From Lacrimispora sp. BS-2 (GTDB taxonomy: Bacteria > Bacillota > Clostridia > Lachnospirales > Lachnospiraceae): DNA of 64,000 nt. The stretch covers positions 62,001-126,000 of the forward strand of contig NZ_CP157940.1 of NCBI RefSeq assembly GCF_040207125.1, read 5' to 3'. Below, piece by piece: positions 20,095-28,700 of this stretch. The stretch's first letter is position 1, and each line of letters begins with the position of its first letter. The notes under the pieces are model-generated. The model was not told the DNA's origin and did no database searches. It saw only the letters and a program-made list of their open reading frames with translations. The position numbers and the translations under genes were made by a program.

Positions 20095-20616
20095 CTAATC
20101 CTTTTTATTCAGCCGTATTTTTTCCAGATACTCCATAAGCTCCGGATCAACATTGTCGAAGAGGCGGTTTTTCTTTGAGGGAATTCGTTCCAGATGTTCC
20201 TTCTTAATCTCTAAATTTGTCTCTTCGATTTCTTTTTTTAAATCCCTGGCGGAGAGGCGTGTGCAGCCTTTTCCCAGAATGATGATCTGTTCCAGTTTGT
20301 CCGAAGTGGCTACCCGTACCTGATACTGCCTGCCGATTTGCTGGGAGATTTTTTCTATATACTGGTCCGCGGTTTCCGCTTCCTTAGTGAAAATTACGTG
20401 AATGTTGTGGTATTCCATGACCGTGCCCGGGTTTCCCTTGACTTTGTAACCGTCAAAGACCAGAATGACATTGCATTTTTTATAGCCCTGGTAGTTACAT
20501 AGCATATCCTGAAGTTTCGTTCTGGCGGAGTCCATATTGGTCTCCGCCAGTTCTTTTAGCTCAGACCAGGCAAATATGATGTTGTAGCCGTCTATTAAAA
20601 GATAATCGGAACTCAT
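20095..20616 (-). CDS. NYN domain protein, YacP/Rae1-like ribonuclease
   Basis: 173 residues with the NYN (PIN-like) nuclease fold. It has LLIDGYNIIFAW at the N-terminus, VILVFDGYKVKGNPG in the middle, and the acidic ADQYIEKISQQ and VATSDKLEQIIILGKGC blocks. The conserved Asp residues of the active site lie in these segments. Related YacP/Rae1 proteins cleave mRNA on the ribosome in Bacillus; that activity is inferred here. The gene is 3 bp downstream of the MATE gene on the same strand and is co-transcribed with it. GTTAAAAAATGAG offers only a weak ribosome site. Confidence 0.85.
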   Translation of the reverse strand: MSSDYLLIDGYNIIFAWSELKELAETNMDSARTKLQDMLCNYQGYKKCNVILVFDGYKVKGNPGTVMEYHNIHVIFTKEAETADQYIEKISQQIGRQYQVRVATSDKLEQIIILGKGCTRLSARDLKKEIEETNLEIKKEHLERIPSKKNRLFDNVDPELMEYLEKIRLNKKD

Positions 20617-20619
20617 TTT

Positions 20620-22008
20620 TTAACCTCTGTGAGAAACCTGTAGTTTTTTGATACGGTTTTCATAAATTCGTTTAAACAGGATGGTGCTTAAGACCAGGGC
20701 TATGATTTCAGCCATAGGGAAAGCATACCAAATTGCATTAAGACCAAATGCTTTCGCGAAAATATATGCAAAAGGCAAAATACATACAAGCTGTCTTGCA
20801 GCAGATACGATCAGGCTGTAGATGCCGTTTCCAAGAGCCTGAAACACGGAACCAATGATGATGCTGTAACCGGCAAAGAGGAACCCTGAGCTGATGATGC
20901 GAAGAGCAGGGACGCCGATGGAAATCATGTGCTCGGAGGCATCAAACAGGAGTAAAAGCTGCTTCGGGAAGGCCTGAAATATGATAAGTCCCAGGAACAT
21001 AATGGAGACAGATCCTATGACGCTGGAGCGTATGGTTTTCATGATACGGTCCTTGTCTTTAGCACCCCAGTTATAAGCTACAATAGGAACCATACCGTTA
21101 TTGAGTCCGAATACAGGCATGAAGATGAAGCTTTGCAGCTTAAAGAAAATGCCGAATACGGAGACAGCGGTTTCGGAAAACAAAAGAAGGATCTTATTCA
21201 CACCAAAGGTCATGACAGAACCAATGGACAGCATGATAATGGATGGAAGCCCTACCTTATAAATATCAATAATGGTTTCTTTATGGGGACGGAAGCCCCG
21301 CATGTTTAAGTTAACATCAGGATTCCTGGTTAAATTAAAATACAAAAGGAGCAGCATGGCAATGATCTGGCCGATGACAGTTGCGACAGCGGCTCCGGCA
21401 ATGCCAAGGCGGGGAAGGCCGAAGAGTCCGAATATAAGGATCGGGTCCAGTATGATGTTGATAATGGCTCCAAGCCCCTGGGTGATCATGTTATAGATGG
21501 TGCGGCCGGTGGACTGCATGATCCGTTCAAAAGCGATCTGCATATAAACACCGAAGGAGAATATGGTACAGATGGAAAGATAAGTGGTTCCCTGGCTGAT
21601 GATCTCTTCATTGCCTGTCTGCACCGTAAAATAAAACCTGGAAAAGAAAATTGCTAACAGGGCGGAGACCAGATAGCTGAGAATGAAAACGAATATTCCA
21701 TTAACTGTGGCCAGATTAGCCGCTTTCTGGTTCTTCTCCCCTAAGGAACGGGAAAGGAGAGCATTGACTCCCACACCGGTTCCTACGGCGATGGCGATGA
21801 TCAGATTTTGTATGGGAAATGCAAGGGAGACTGCGGTAAGGGCTGTTTCCCCTATCTGCGCCACAAAAATGCTGTCGACTACATTGTAAAGCGCCTGTAT
21901 CAGCATGGAAATAACCATGGGAATAGACATGGTCAGCAAAAGCTTGTTCACCGGCATGGTTCCCATCTTATTTTCTTCAGGTCTTAAAGCATCCATTGTC
22001 TCAGACAT
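20620..22008 (-). CDS. MATE family multidrug/sodium antiporter
   Basis: Membrane exporter with about twelve helices in two homologous halves, 462 residues. The N-terminal half has PVNKLLLTMSIPMVISMLIQALYNVVDSIFVAQIG and the second half repeats the pattern from KVGLPSIIMLSIG. GVNALLSRSLGE and NNGMVPIVAYNWGA are typical MATE segments of the DinF/NorM-like branch. The substrate cannot be read from the sequence. AGGAGGG precedes the ATG. It leads the two-gene operon with the NYN protein. Confidence 0.9.
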   Translation of the reverse strand: MSETMDALRPEENKMGTMPVNKLLLTMSIPMVISMLIQALYNVVDSIFVAQIGETALTAVSLAFPIQNLIIAIAVGTGVGVNALLSRSLGEKNQKAANLATVNGIFVFILSYLVSALLAIFFSRFYFTVQTGNEEIISQGTTYLSICTIFSFGVYMQIAFERIMQSTGRTIYNMITQGLGAIINIILDPILIFGLFGLPRLGIAGAAVATVIGQIIAMLLLLYFNLTRNPDVNLNMRGFRPHKETIIDIYKVGLPSIIMLSIGSVMTFGVNKILLLFSETAVSVFGIFFKLQSFIFMPVFGLNNGMVPIVAYNWGAKDKDRIMKTIRSSVIGSVSIMFLGLIIFQAFPKQLLLLFDASEHMISIGVPALRIISSGFLFAGYSIIIGSVFQALGNGIYSLIVSAARQLVCILPFAYIFAKAFGLNAIWYAFPMAEIIALVLSTILFKRIYENRIKKLQVSHRG

Positions 22009-22137
22009 AAAAAAAGCCCTCCTGATTCTTTCGTAAACGTGATCATAATTGTAACTGTTTCCATAGAAAAAGTCAATATTGTATGATTTTTTAGGTTCTG
22101 TTTCCTAATATTGGAGGGAATTTGTGAAAAATAAATA

Positions 22138-22584
22138 TTGCAGGTTAAAATGGATTGTGATATTATAAGTGAAATTCATTGTAGTGAAGTGATGAACTGT
22201 TATAAAACAGGCCTGTACAGGGAATCATGAAACTGCAGGAGTTATATTGTTAAAGGCAGAGAAGGAGACTCTGGCCTATGGACCTCTACAGGAAGAGGGC
22301 GTCACCGACTGAGAGCGCCGTCATGTGGGACTTGGCTAAGGGAACACTCCGGAGCCGATATGCCGAAGCGGCGGTCAATTCTTTCAGGGATAGACGGTGA
22401 CATGAGTAGGCATATCCGTACACATGCGTTAAATGTTTGAGTGGGGGCATTTGCTTATCCGGCTGACATATCTGCGGCCGGAGGAAGAAGCAGCTGTCTC
22501 AATGCGGGTGGTACCGCGGGAACTTATAGCCATATAAATCCCGTCCCGGAATATGTAACTGTATTCCGGGGCGGGATATTTTTA
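22138..22584 (+). promoter_or_regulatory. T-box leader of the aspS-gatCAB operon with overlapping Asn/Glu specifier
   Basis: Promoter TTGCAG (22138-22143) and TATTAT (22161-22166), 17-bp spacing. Stem I has the distal GTCACCGACTGAGAG element near 22301-22315. The antiterminator is GCGGGTGGTACCGCGGG (22504-22520). The terminator is a 16-bp stem (22538-22553 / 22562-22577) followed by T residues. The specifier position reads GGAACAC (22341-22347): AAC (Asn) and GAA (Glu) overlap there. An Asn/Glu-responsive leader fits an operon making Asn-tRNA and Gln-tRNA by transamidation. Confidence 0.85.
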
Positions 22585-22659
22585 TGCTTAGCATGGCTAA
22601 ACGATAAAATACCTTTACCGGAATCAAGACAATTACATTCAGGTAAGGAGAATGCAGAT

Positions 22660-23991
22660 ATGGAATTTATCAGTGGTGTAAAAGAAAAGGATATGGTCCC
22701 AATGGACCGCATTAAATCCGGCGGTTATGAGGGCCGGACCGTAAAAATGGAAGGATGTGTCCATACCATAAGGGATATGGGAGAGGTTGCTTTTGTGATC
22801 CTTCGGAAAGCAGAGGGCCTGGTGCAGTGCGTGTATGAGGAGGGGAAAACGGCTTTTGACTTAAGTCTTTTAAAAGAAGAGTCAGCGGTCCGGGTCACTG
22901 GAATCGTAACAAAGGAAGAGAGGGCTCCTCATGGGTTTGAGATCCGTCTTTTGGAGATTGACTTATTGTCCCAGCCGTCAGAGACCCTTCCTGTGGCAAT
23001 CAGCAAGTGGAAATTAAACACTTCCCTTGAGACAAAGCTGACGCTGCGCCCTATTACCCTTCGAAACCCCATGGAAAGGGCAAAGTTCCGCATTCAGGAA
23101 GGAATTGTAAGAGGATTCAGGGACTTTCTTCACAGCCAGGGTTTTACGGAAATCCGTACACCAAAGATCGTAGCCCGCGGAGCGGAAGGCGGCTCCAACG
23201 TATTTAAACTGGATTATTTTAATAAAAAAGCAGAACTGGGCCAAAGCCCCCAGTTTTATAAGCAGACCATGGTAGGCGTGTATGACCGGGTATTTGAGGT
23301 CGCTCCTGTCTTCCGTGCGGAAAAGCATAATACAACAAGACATTTAAATGAATATACCAGTATGGACTTTGAAATGGGATACATTGACAGCTTTCAGGAG
23401 ATCATGGAAATGGAGACAGCTATGCTCCAGTATACCTTTGGACTTCTTTGTGAGGAATACGAAACAGAGCTTAAGATGCTTAAAGTCACACTTCCCAATG
23501 TATCCAATATCCCGACAGTCCGCTTTGCAGAAGCAAAGGAGCTGGTTGCCGGAAAATACAACCGAAAGATCAAAAATCCCTATGATCTGGAGCCGGAGGA
23601 AGAAATGCTTATCGGCCGGTATTTTAAGGAAGAGCATGACAGTGATTTCGTGTTTGTCACCCACTACCCGTCAAAGAAGCGTCCTTTCTATGCAATGGAT
23701 GATCCGGCACACCCTAAGTATACCTTGAGCTTTGATTTATTGTTCAAGGGGCTGGAAGTGACTACCGGAGGCCAGAGAATCCATGATTATGAAGCTATTA
23801 TAAAGAAAATGGAGGCAAGGGGCATGAATCCGGAGGATATTTCTTCCTATTTAATGATATTCCGATACGGCATGCCGCCTCACGGAGGCCTTGGAATCGG
23901 TCTGGAGCGTCTTACCATGCGCCTTCTTGACGAAATGAACATAAGGGAAACCGCTTTGTTTCCAAGAGATGTAACGAGACTGGAACCATAA
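22660..23991 (+). CDS. aspS: Non-discriminating (archaeal-type) aspartyl-tRNA synthetase
   Basis: Class II synthetase of 443 residues, compact like archaeal AspRS and lacking the bacterial insertion domain. An N-terminal OB anticodon-binding domain (EGRTVKMEGCVHTIRDMGEVAFVILR) is followed by the catalytic core with motif 2 FEVAPVFRAEKHNTTRHLNEYTS and motif 3 GGLGIGLERLTMRLL. Such enzymes charge Asp onto both tRNA-Asp and tRNA-Asn. The mischarged Asp-tRNA-Asn is amidated by GatCAB, encoded next in the same operon. ATG 22660 has AAGGAG upstream; the longer open frame from 22441 lies inside the T-box leader and is not coding. A tandem repeat separates it from gatC. Confidence 0.92.
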   Translation: MEFISGVKEKDMVPMDRIKSGGYEGRTVKMEGCVHTIRDMGEVAFVILRKAEGLVQCVYEEGKTAFDLSLLKEESAVRVTGIVTKEERAPHGFEIRLLEIDLLSQPSETLPVAISKWKLNTSLETKLTLRPITLRNPMERAKFRIQEGIVRGFRDFLHSQGFTEIRTPKIVARGAEGGSNVFKLDYFNKKAELGQSPQFYKQTMVGVYDRVFEVAPVFRAEKHNTTRHLNEYTSMDFEMGYIDSFQEIMEMETAMLQYTFGLLCEEYETELKMLKVTLPNVSNIPTVRFAEAKELVAGKYNRKIKNPYDLEPEEEMLIGRYFKEEHDSDFVFVTHYPSKKRPFYAMDDPAHPKYTLSFDLLFKGLEVTTGGQRIHDYEAIIKKMEARGMNPEDISSYLMIFRYGMPPHGGLGIGLERLTMRLLDEMNIRETALFPRDVTRLEP

Positions 23992-23994
23992 ACA

Positions 23995-24072
23995 CCCTGC
24001 GGGTATACCTTTATGCCCGGAAGGCGTGGGCAGGAAAATACCTTTACGCTCAGAATACATGGGCAGGAAAAA
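23995..24072 (+). repeat. Tandem intergenic repeat, two copies before gatC
   Basis: Copy A (23995-24036) and copy B (24036-24072) match at 27 of 33 aligned positions around ATACCTTTAYGC and TGGGCAGGAAA. Copy A matches a third copy at 60461-60503 at about 36 of 43 positions. Each contains a potential TGCCC / GGGCA stem and ends next to a ribosome site. Confidence 0.75.
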
Positions 24073-24091
24073 GGAAAGGTGAAAGAAAAAG

Positions 24092-24385
24092 ATGGCACAC
24101 ATGATCGATGATGCTACAATCGAATACGTAGGAATCCTGGCACAGCTTGAACTTGACCGGACGGAAAAGGAAGCGGCAAAGAATGATATGGGCCGTATGC
24201 TGGATTATATTGATAAATTAAACGAATTGAATACCGAGGGCGTGGAGCCCATGTCCCATGTATTCCCGGTACGCAACGTTTTCCGTGAGGATGTGGTGGA
24301 AAACGGTGACGACAGAGAGAATATCTTAAAGAATGCTCCGGAAAGCAAGGATGGAACCTTTAAGGTACCAAAAACAGTGGAATAG
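24092..24385 (+). CDS. gatC: Asp/Glu-tRNA amidotransferase subunit GatC
   Basis: 97-residue stabilising subunit of the GatCAB transamidosome. It wraps between GatA and GatB and helps fold GatA. The family pattern is clear: [18 protein letters not shown], then [34 protein letters not shown]. It sits behind the tandem repeat and before gatA (12-bp gap). Co-transcribed with aspS under the T-box leader. Confidence 0.93.
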   Translation: MAHMIDDATIEYVGILAQLELDRTEKEAAKNDMGRMLDYIDKLNELNTEGVEPMSHVFPVRNVFREDVVENGDDRENILKNAPESKDGTFKVPKTVE

Positions 24386-24397
24386 GGGGAGTCTGGT

Positions 24398-25879
24398 ATG
24401 ACAGCGAAAGAAATATTATCCCTCACAGCGGTACAGTTGGGGAAAAAAATAAAAGACGGAGAGGTTACCTCCGCAGAAGCGGTAAAAGCAGTCCTGGGCC
24501 AGATAAAGGCCATGGAGCCGGTGCTTAACAGCTTTGTGACTATAGAGGAAGAAAAAGCACTGAAGCAGGCAGAGGAGGTGCAGAAACGGATCCAAGCCGG
24601 CCAACTGACCGGCCCTCTGGCAGGTGTACCGGTGGCGGTGAAGGATAACATCTGCATCGAAGGAATGAAAACCACCTGCAGCTCAAAAATCCTCTCTGAT
24701 TTTGTTCCATCTTATACGGCTTCAGCGGTGGAGAATTTAAAAAAGGCCGGAGCGGTGATCCTTGGAAAAACCAACATGGATGAGTTTGCCATGGGAAGCA
24801 CCACGGAAACCTCGGCCTACGGGGTCACGAGAAATCCATGGAACCCGGACCATGTTCCCGGCGGTTCCTCCGGCGGTTCCTGTGCGGCAGTTGCGGCGGC
24901 GGAATGCTTTTATGCCCTGGGTTCGGATACAGGCGGTTCTATCAGACAGCCTGCCTCCTTCTGCGGAGTTACAGGATTAAAGCCTACTTACGGGACCATT
25001 TCCAGGTACGGGCTTATTGCTTATGGATCTTCCTTAGACCAGATCGGCCCTGTTGCAAAGGATGTGACGGATTGTGCCGCGGTCCTGGAGGTTTTAGCTT
25101 CCCATGATGAAAAGGACAGCACATCCGTGGAGCGGAACGACTGTGACTTTACTGAGGCTTTAAGAGATGATGTGAAGGGTATGCGGATCGGCATTCCCGC
25201 GGATTATCTGAGCGAGGGCCTTGATCCTGAGGTAAAGGAGTCAGTTTTAAAGGCTGCCAGGGTCTTAGAGGAAAAGGGAGCCGTCTTAGAGACCTTTGAT
25301 CTGGGGATGGTGGAATATGCGATCCCGGCATACTATGTGATCGCATCCGCAGAGGCCAGCTCCAACTTATCCAGATTTGACGGTGTGAAATACGGCTATC
25401 GGGCAAAGGAATACGAAGGACTTCACGGCATGTATAAAAAAAGCCGTTCCCAGGGCTTTGGACCGGAGGTAAAACGCCGCATCATGCTTGGCTCCTTTGT
25501 ATTAAGCTCCGGTTATTATGACGCCTATTATCTGAAGGCTTTAAAAACAAAGGCTTTGATAAAGAAAGCATTTGACCAGGCATTTTCAAAATATGATGTG
25601 ATTCTGGGGCCGGCTTCCCCTTCCACGGCACCAAAGCTTGGAGAGAGCTTAAGTGATCCTTTAAAGATGTATCTGGGCGATATTTATACCATTTCCGTGA
25701 ACCTTGCCGGTCTACCTGGCCTTACGGTTCCCTGTGGCAGGGACTCCAAAGGACTGCCCATAGGAGTTCAGTTTATCGGGGACTGCTTTAAAGAAAAGAA
25801 CATCATCCGGGCAGGCTTTGCTTTTGAGCAGAGCAGAAGCTATGAGATGCCCCCTATGGCAGGAAAGGAGGAGAGGTAA
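24398..25879 (+). CDS. gatA: Asp/Glu-tRNA amidotransferase subunit GatA
   Basis: Amidase-signature subunit that releases ammonia from glutamine for conversion of Glu-tRNA-Gln and Asp-tRNA-Asn. The Ser-cisSer-Lys triad segments are visible: VAVKDNICIEG (Lys) and the glycine-serine block HVPGGSSGGSCAAVAA followed by GSDTGGSIRQPASFCGVTGLKPTYG. 493 residues, normal. GGGGGAG precedes the ATG. The stop TAA touches the ATG of gatB, so translation is coupled. Confidence 0.96.
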   Translation: MTAKEILSLTAVQLGKKIKDGEVTSAEAVKAVLGQIKAMEPVLNSFVTIEEEKALKQAEEVQKRIQAGQLTGPLAGVPVAVKDNICIEGMKTTCSSKILSDFVPSYTASAVENLKKAGAVILGKTNMDEFAMGSTTETSAYGVTRNPWNPDHVPGGSSGGSCAAVAAAECFYALGSDTGGSIRQPASFCGVTGLKPTYGTISRYGLIAYGSSLDQIGPVAKDVTDCAAVLEVLASHDEKDSTSVERNDCDFTEALRDDVKGMRIGIPADYLSEGLDPEVKESVLKAARVLEEKGAVLETFDLGMVEYAIPAYYVIASAEASSNLSRFDGVKYGYRAKEYEGLHGMYKKSRSQGFGPEVKRRIMLGSFVLSSGYYDAYYLKALKTKALIKKAFDQAFSKYDVILGPASPSTAPKLGESLSDPLKMYLGDIYTISVNLAGLPGLTVPCGRDSKGLPIGVQFIGDCFKEKNIIRAGFAFEQSRSYEMPPMAGKEER

Positions 25880-27313
25880 ATGAGCAAACAGTATGAGACC
25901 GTCATTGGTCTGGAAGTCCATGTGGAGCTTGCCACAAAAACGAAAATCTTCTGCGCCTGCTCTACGGAATTCGGCGGAGCGCCCAATACCCACACCTGTC
26001 CGGTCTGCACCGGTATGCCAGGTTCCCTTCCTGTCCTTAATAAGCAGGTGGTGGAATATGCTCTTGCAGTAGGCCTTGCGGCAAACTGTCAGATCAACCA
26101 GCACTGCAAGTTTGACCGGAAGAATTATTTCTACCCTGATAATCCGCAGAACTATCAGATCTCCCAGCTATATCTTCCCATCTGCCATGACGGCTTTGTG
26201 GAGATTAACACACCGGCAGGAAAGAAGAAAATCGGGATCCATGAGATCCATATGGAAGAAGATGCGGGAAAGCTTATCCATGATGAATGGGAGGATTGTT
26301 CCCTGGTGGACTTTAACCGGAGCGGGGTTCCCCTCATTGAGATCGTGTCAGAGCCTGATATGAGAAGCGGAGATGAGGTGATCGCCTATCTGGAAAAGCT
26401 GAGACTCATCATTCAGTATCTTGGGGCTTCCGACTGCAAGCTTCAGGAAGGCTCCATGAGAGCCGATGTGAATCTATCCGTCCGTGAGGCAGGTTCAGCG
26501 GAATTTGGAACCAGGACGGAAATGAAGAATTTAAATTCCTTTAAGGCCATTGCCCGCGCCATTGAAGGAGAGCGGAAACGCCAGATCGAATTGATTGAAG
26601 AAGGAAAACAGGTGGTTCAGGAAACAAGGCGGTGGGATGACAACAAGGAATCTTCCTATGCCATGCGGTCCAAGGAGGATGCCAGGGATTACCGTTATTT
26701 TCCGGACCCGGATCTGCCTCCTGTGGTCATAAGTAATGAATGGATCAGCAGCATAAGGGCCAGGCAGCCGGAGCTGCGGACCGAGAAGATGGCCCGCTAT
26801 CAGGAGGAGTTTAAGCTCTCTGAGTACGATGCGGATATCATCACCGGCTCCAAGCATATGGCGGATATTTTTGAGGCTGTCACCGCTATCTGCCATAAGC
26901 CGAAGGAAGCTGCAAACTGGCTGATGGTAGAGGCCATGCGGCTTTTAAAAGAGCATGACATGGATCCCGAAAAAATGACATTTTCTGCGGAAAACCTTGC
27001 AAAATTAATTGATTTAGTAGATAATGGTACCATTAACCGTACCGTGGGCAAAGAGGTTTTTGAAAAGATTTTTGCTGAAAACATTGATCCGGAGCAGTAT
27101 GTGGAAGAGAACGGATTAAAGGTTGTTAATGACGAAGAAGAGCTGCGCAGGGTAATTGAGGAAATAGTTTCCGCAAATCCCCAGTCCGTGGAGGATTACC
27201 ACAATGGGAAAGAAAAGGCTATTGGGTTTTTGGTTGGCCAGACCATGCGGTCCATGAAGGGAAAAGCCGATCCGGGAGCGGTAAACAGGATACTTAAGGA
27301 GCTATTAGGTTAA
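25880..27313 (+). CDS. gatB: Asp/Glu-tRNA amidotransferase subunit GatB
   Basis: Kinase/transamidase subunit that binds the mischarged tRNA, activates its side chain with ATP and transfers ammonia. Begins YETVIGLEVHVELATKTKIFC with zinc-binding cysteines (CACS, CPVC). The core signature FDRKNYFYPDNPQNYQISQ and MEEDAGKLIH follow. The C-terminal helical and YqeY domains (from about residue 300) bind the tRNA elbow. 477 residues, full length. GGAGGAGAGG precedes the ATG. It ends 10 bp before the aminotransferase gene. Confidence 0.96.
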   Translation: MSKQYETVIGLEVHVELATKTKIFCACSTEFGGAPNTHTCPVCTGMPGSLPVLNKQVVEYALAVGLAANCQINQHCKFDRKNYFYPDNPQNYQISQLYLPICHDGFVEINTPAGKKKIGIHEIHMEEDAGKLIHDEWEDCSLVDFNRSGVPLIEIVSEPDMRSGDEVIAYLEKLRLIIQYLGASDCKLQEGSMRADVNLSVREAGSAEFGTRTEMKNLNSFKAIARAIEGERKRQIELIEEGKQVVQETRRWDDNKESSYAMRSKEDARDYRYFPDPDLPPVVISNEWISSIRARQPELRTEKMARYQEEFKLSEYDADIITGSKHMADIFEAVTAICHKPKEAANWLMVEAMRLLKEHDMDPEKMTFSAENLAKLIDLVDNGTINRTVGKEVFEKIFAENIDPEQYVEENGLKVVNDEEELRRVIEEIVSANPQSVEDYHNGKEKAIGFLVGQTMRSMKGKADPGAVNRILKELLG

Positions 27314-27323
27314 AGGAGTCTTT

Positions 27324-28631
27324 ATGAGGAGGAAAAAGAAATCTATGAAGCCATATGTTGAGATGACAAAGGAAGAGTTACAGGAACTGAGAAAACAGCT
27401 TTCTGTGCAGTATAAGGAGTTTCAGGGCAAGGACTTAAGGCTTGATATGTCCAGGGGAAAGCCCAGCACGGAACAGCTGGATATATCCATGGGAATGATG
27501 GATGTATTGAGCAGTGACGACGATCTGACCTGTGATGACGGGACTGACTGCCGTAACTATGGGGTGCTTGACGGAATCAAGGAAGCAAAAGAGCTTCTTG
27601 CCGATATGATGGAGGTTGCGCCTGATCATATTATCATTTACGGCAATTCCAGCTTAAACGTCATGTATGATACGGTTTCCCGTTCCATGACTCACGGCGT
27701 TATGGGAAGCACTCCCTGGTGCAAGCTGGATAAAGTGAAATTCTTATGCCCTGTTCCAGGGTATGACAGGCATTTCTCCATTACCGAATACTTTGGGATC
27801 GAGATGGTAAATGTTCCCATGACCCCAACCGGTCCGGATATGGATATGGTGGAAGAACTGGTGGCAAATGATGATTCCATTAAAGGAATCTGGTGCGTTC
27901 CCAAGTATTCCAATCCTCAGGGAATTTCCTATTCCGATGATACGGTACGCCGTTTTGCCCGGTTAAAACCGGCTGCCAAAGATTTCCGCATTTACTGGGA
28001 CAATGCGTACACCATCCATCATTTATACGACAGGGACCAGGATCATCTCATTGAAATCCTTGCAGAGTGCAAGAGAGCCGGAAATCCGGATATGGTTTAC
28101 AAATTCGCCTCCACCTCAAAGGTCAGCTTTCCTGGCTCCGGTATTGCAACCATCGCTGCCAGCCAGAATAACCTGGTTGACATAATGAAACAGTTAAAGA
28201 TTCAGACCATCGGCCATGACAAGGTGAACCAGCTGCGCCATGTGCGTTTCTTTGGAGATATTCACGGCATGGTGGAGCATATGAGAAAGCATGCGGACAT
28301 CATGAGACCGAAGTTTGAAGCAGTGATCCAGATTCTGGAAAGAGAGCTGGGCGGACTTGGAATCGGAGAATGGACCAGTCCCAAAGGCGGCTATTTCATT
28401 TCCTTTGATTCTCTTGACGGATGCGCAAAGGCCATTGTGGCAAGGTGCAAGAAATCCGGCCTGGTCATGACCGGAGCAGGAGCCACCTATCCTTACGGCA
28501 AGGATCCCCGGGATAACAATATCCGCATTGCTCCTTCTTATCCTCCTTTATCTGATCTGATTCTGGCTATGGAATTATTCGCCCTCTGTGTGAAGATCGT
28601 AAGCATTGACAAGATTCTAAAGGAATTATAA
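27324..28631 (+). CDS. Aspartate aminotransferase, type Ic (MocR-like fold without HTH)
   Basis: PLP enzyme of 435 residues resembling the subgroup Ic aspartate aminotransferases. LRLDMSRGKPSTEQLDIS opens the N-terminal arm, WCVPKYSNPQG and IYWDNAYTIHHLY give the PLP-contacting Asp and Tyr, and FASTSKVSFPGSGIA carries the PLP-binding lysine. Likely interconverts oxaloacetate and aspartate. It follows gatB by 10 bp, so aspartate supply and aspartyl-tRNA handling share one transcript. AAAGGAG supports ATG 27324; homologues more often begin at the next ATG (27345), so the extra MRRKKKS is uncertain. A strong terminator follows. Confidence 0.85.
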   Translation: MRRKKKSMKPYVEMTKEELQELRKQLSVQYKEFQGKDLRLDMSRGKPSTEQLDISMGMMDVLSSDDDLTCDDGTDCRNYGVLDGIKEAKELLADMMEVAPDHIIIYGNSSLNVMYDTVSRSMTHGVMGSTPWCKLDKVKFLCPVPGYDRHFSITEYFGIEMVNVPMTPTGPDMDMVEELVANDDSIKGIWCVPKYSNPQGISYSDDTVRRFARLKPAAKDFRIYWDNAYTIHHLYDRDQDHLIEILAECKRAGNPDMVYKFASTSKVSFPGSGIATIAASQNNLVDIMKQLKIQTIGHDKVNQLRHVRFFGDIHGMVEHMRKHADIMRPKFEAVIQILERELGGLGIGEWTSPKGGYFISFDSLDGCAKAIVARCKKSGLVMTGAGATYPYGKDPRDNNIRIAPSYPPLSDLILAMELFALCVKIVSIDKILKEL

Positions 28632-28638
28632 ATAAAAG

Positions 28639-28680
28639 CGCCGGAAAATGACAGCAGTTTCGTCATTTTCCGGCGTTTCT
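28639..28680. terminator. Terminator of the aspS-gatCAB-aminotransferase operon
   Basis: Perfect 14-bp arms CGCCGGAAAATGAC (28639-28652) and complement (28662-28675) with TTTCT after. Also lies at the 3' end of the convergent LysR gene. Confidence 0.85.
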
Positions 28681-28700
28681 CTTTGGCCCGGCCTGGTCTT

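Noticed and set aside
22441-22659. N-terminal extension of AspRS
   Set aside because: This stretch is the T-box antiterminator and terminator; the true start is ATG 22660 behind AAGGAG.
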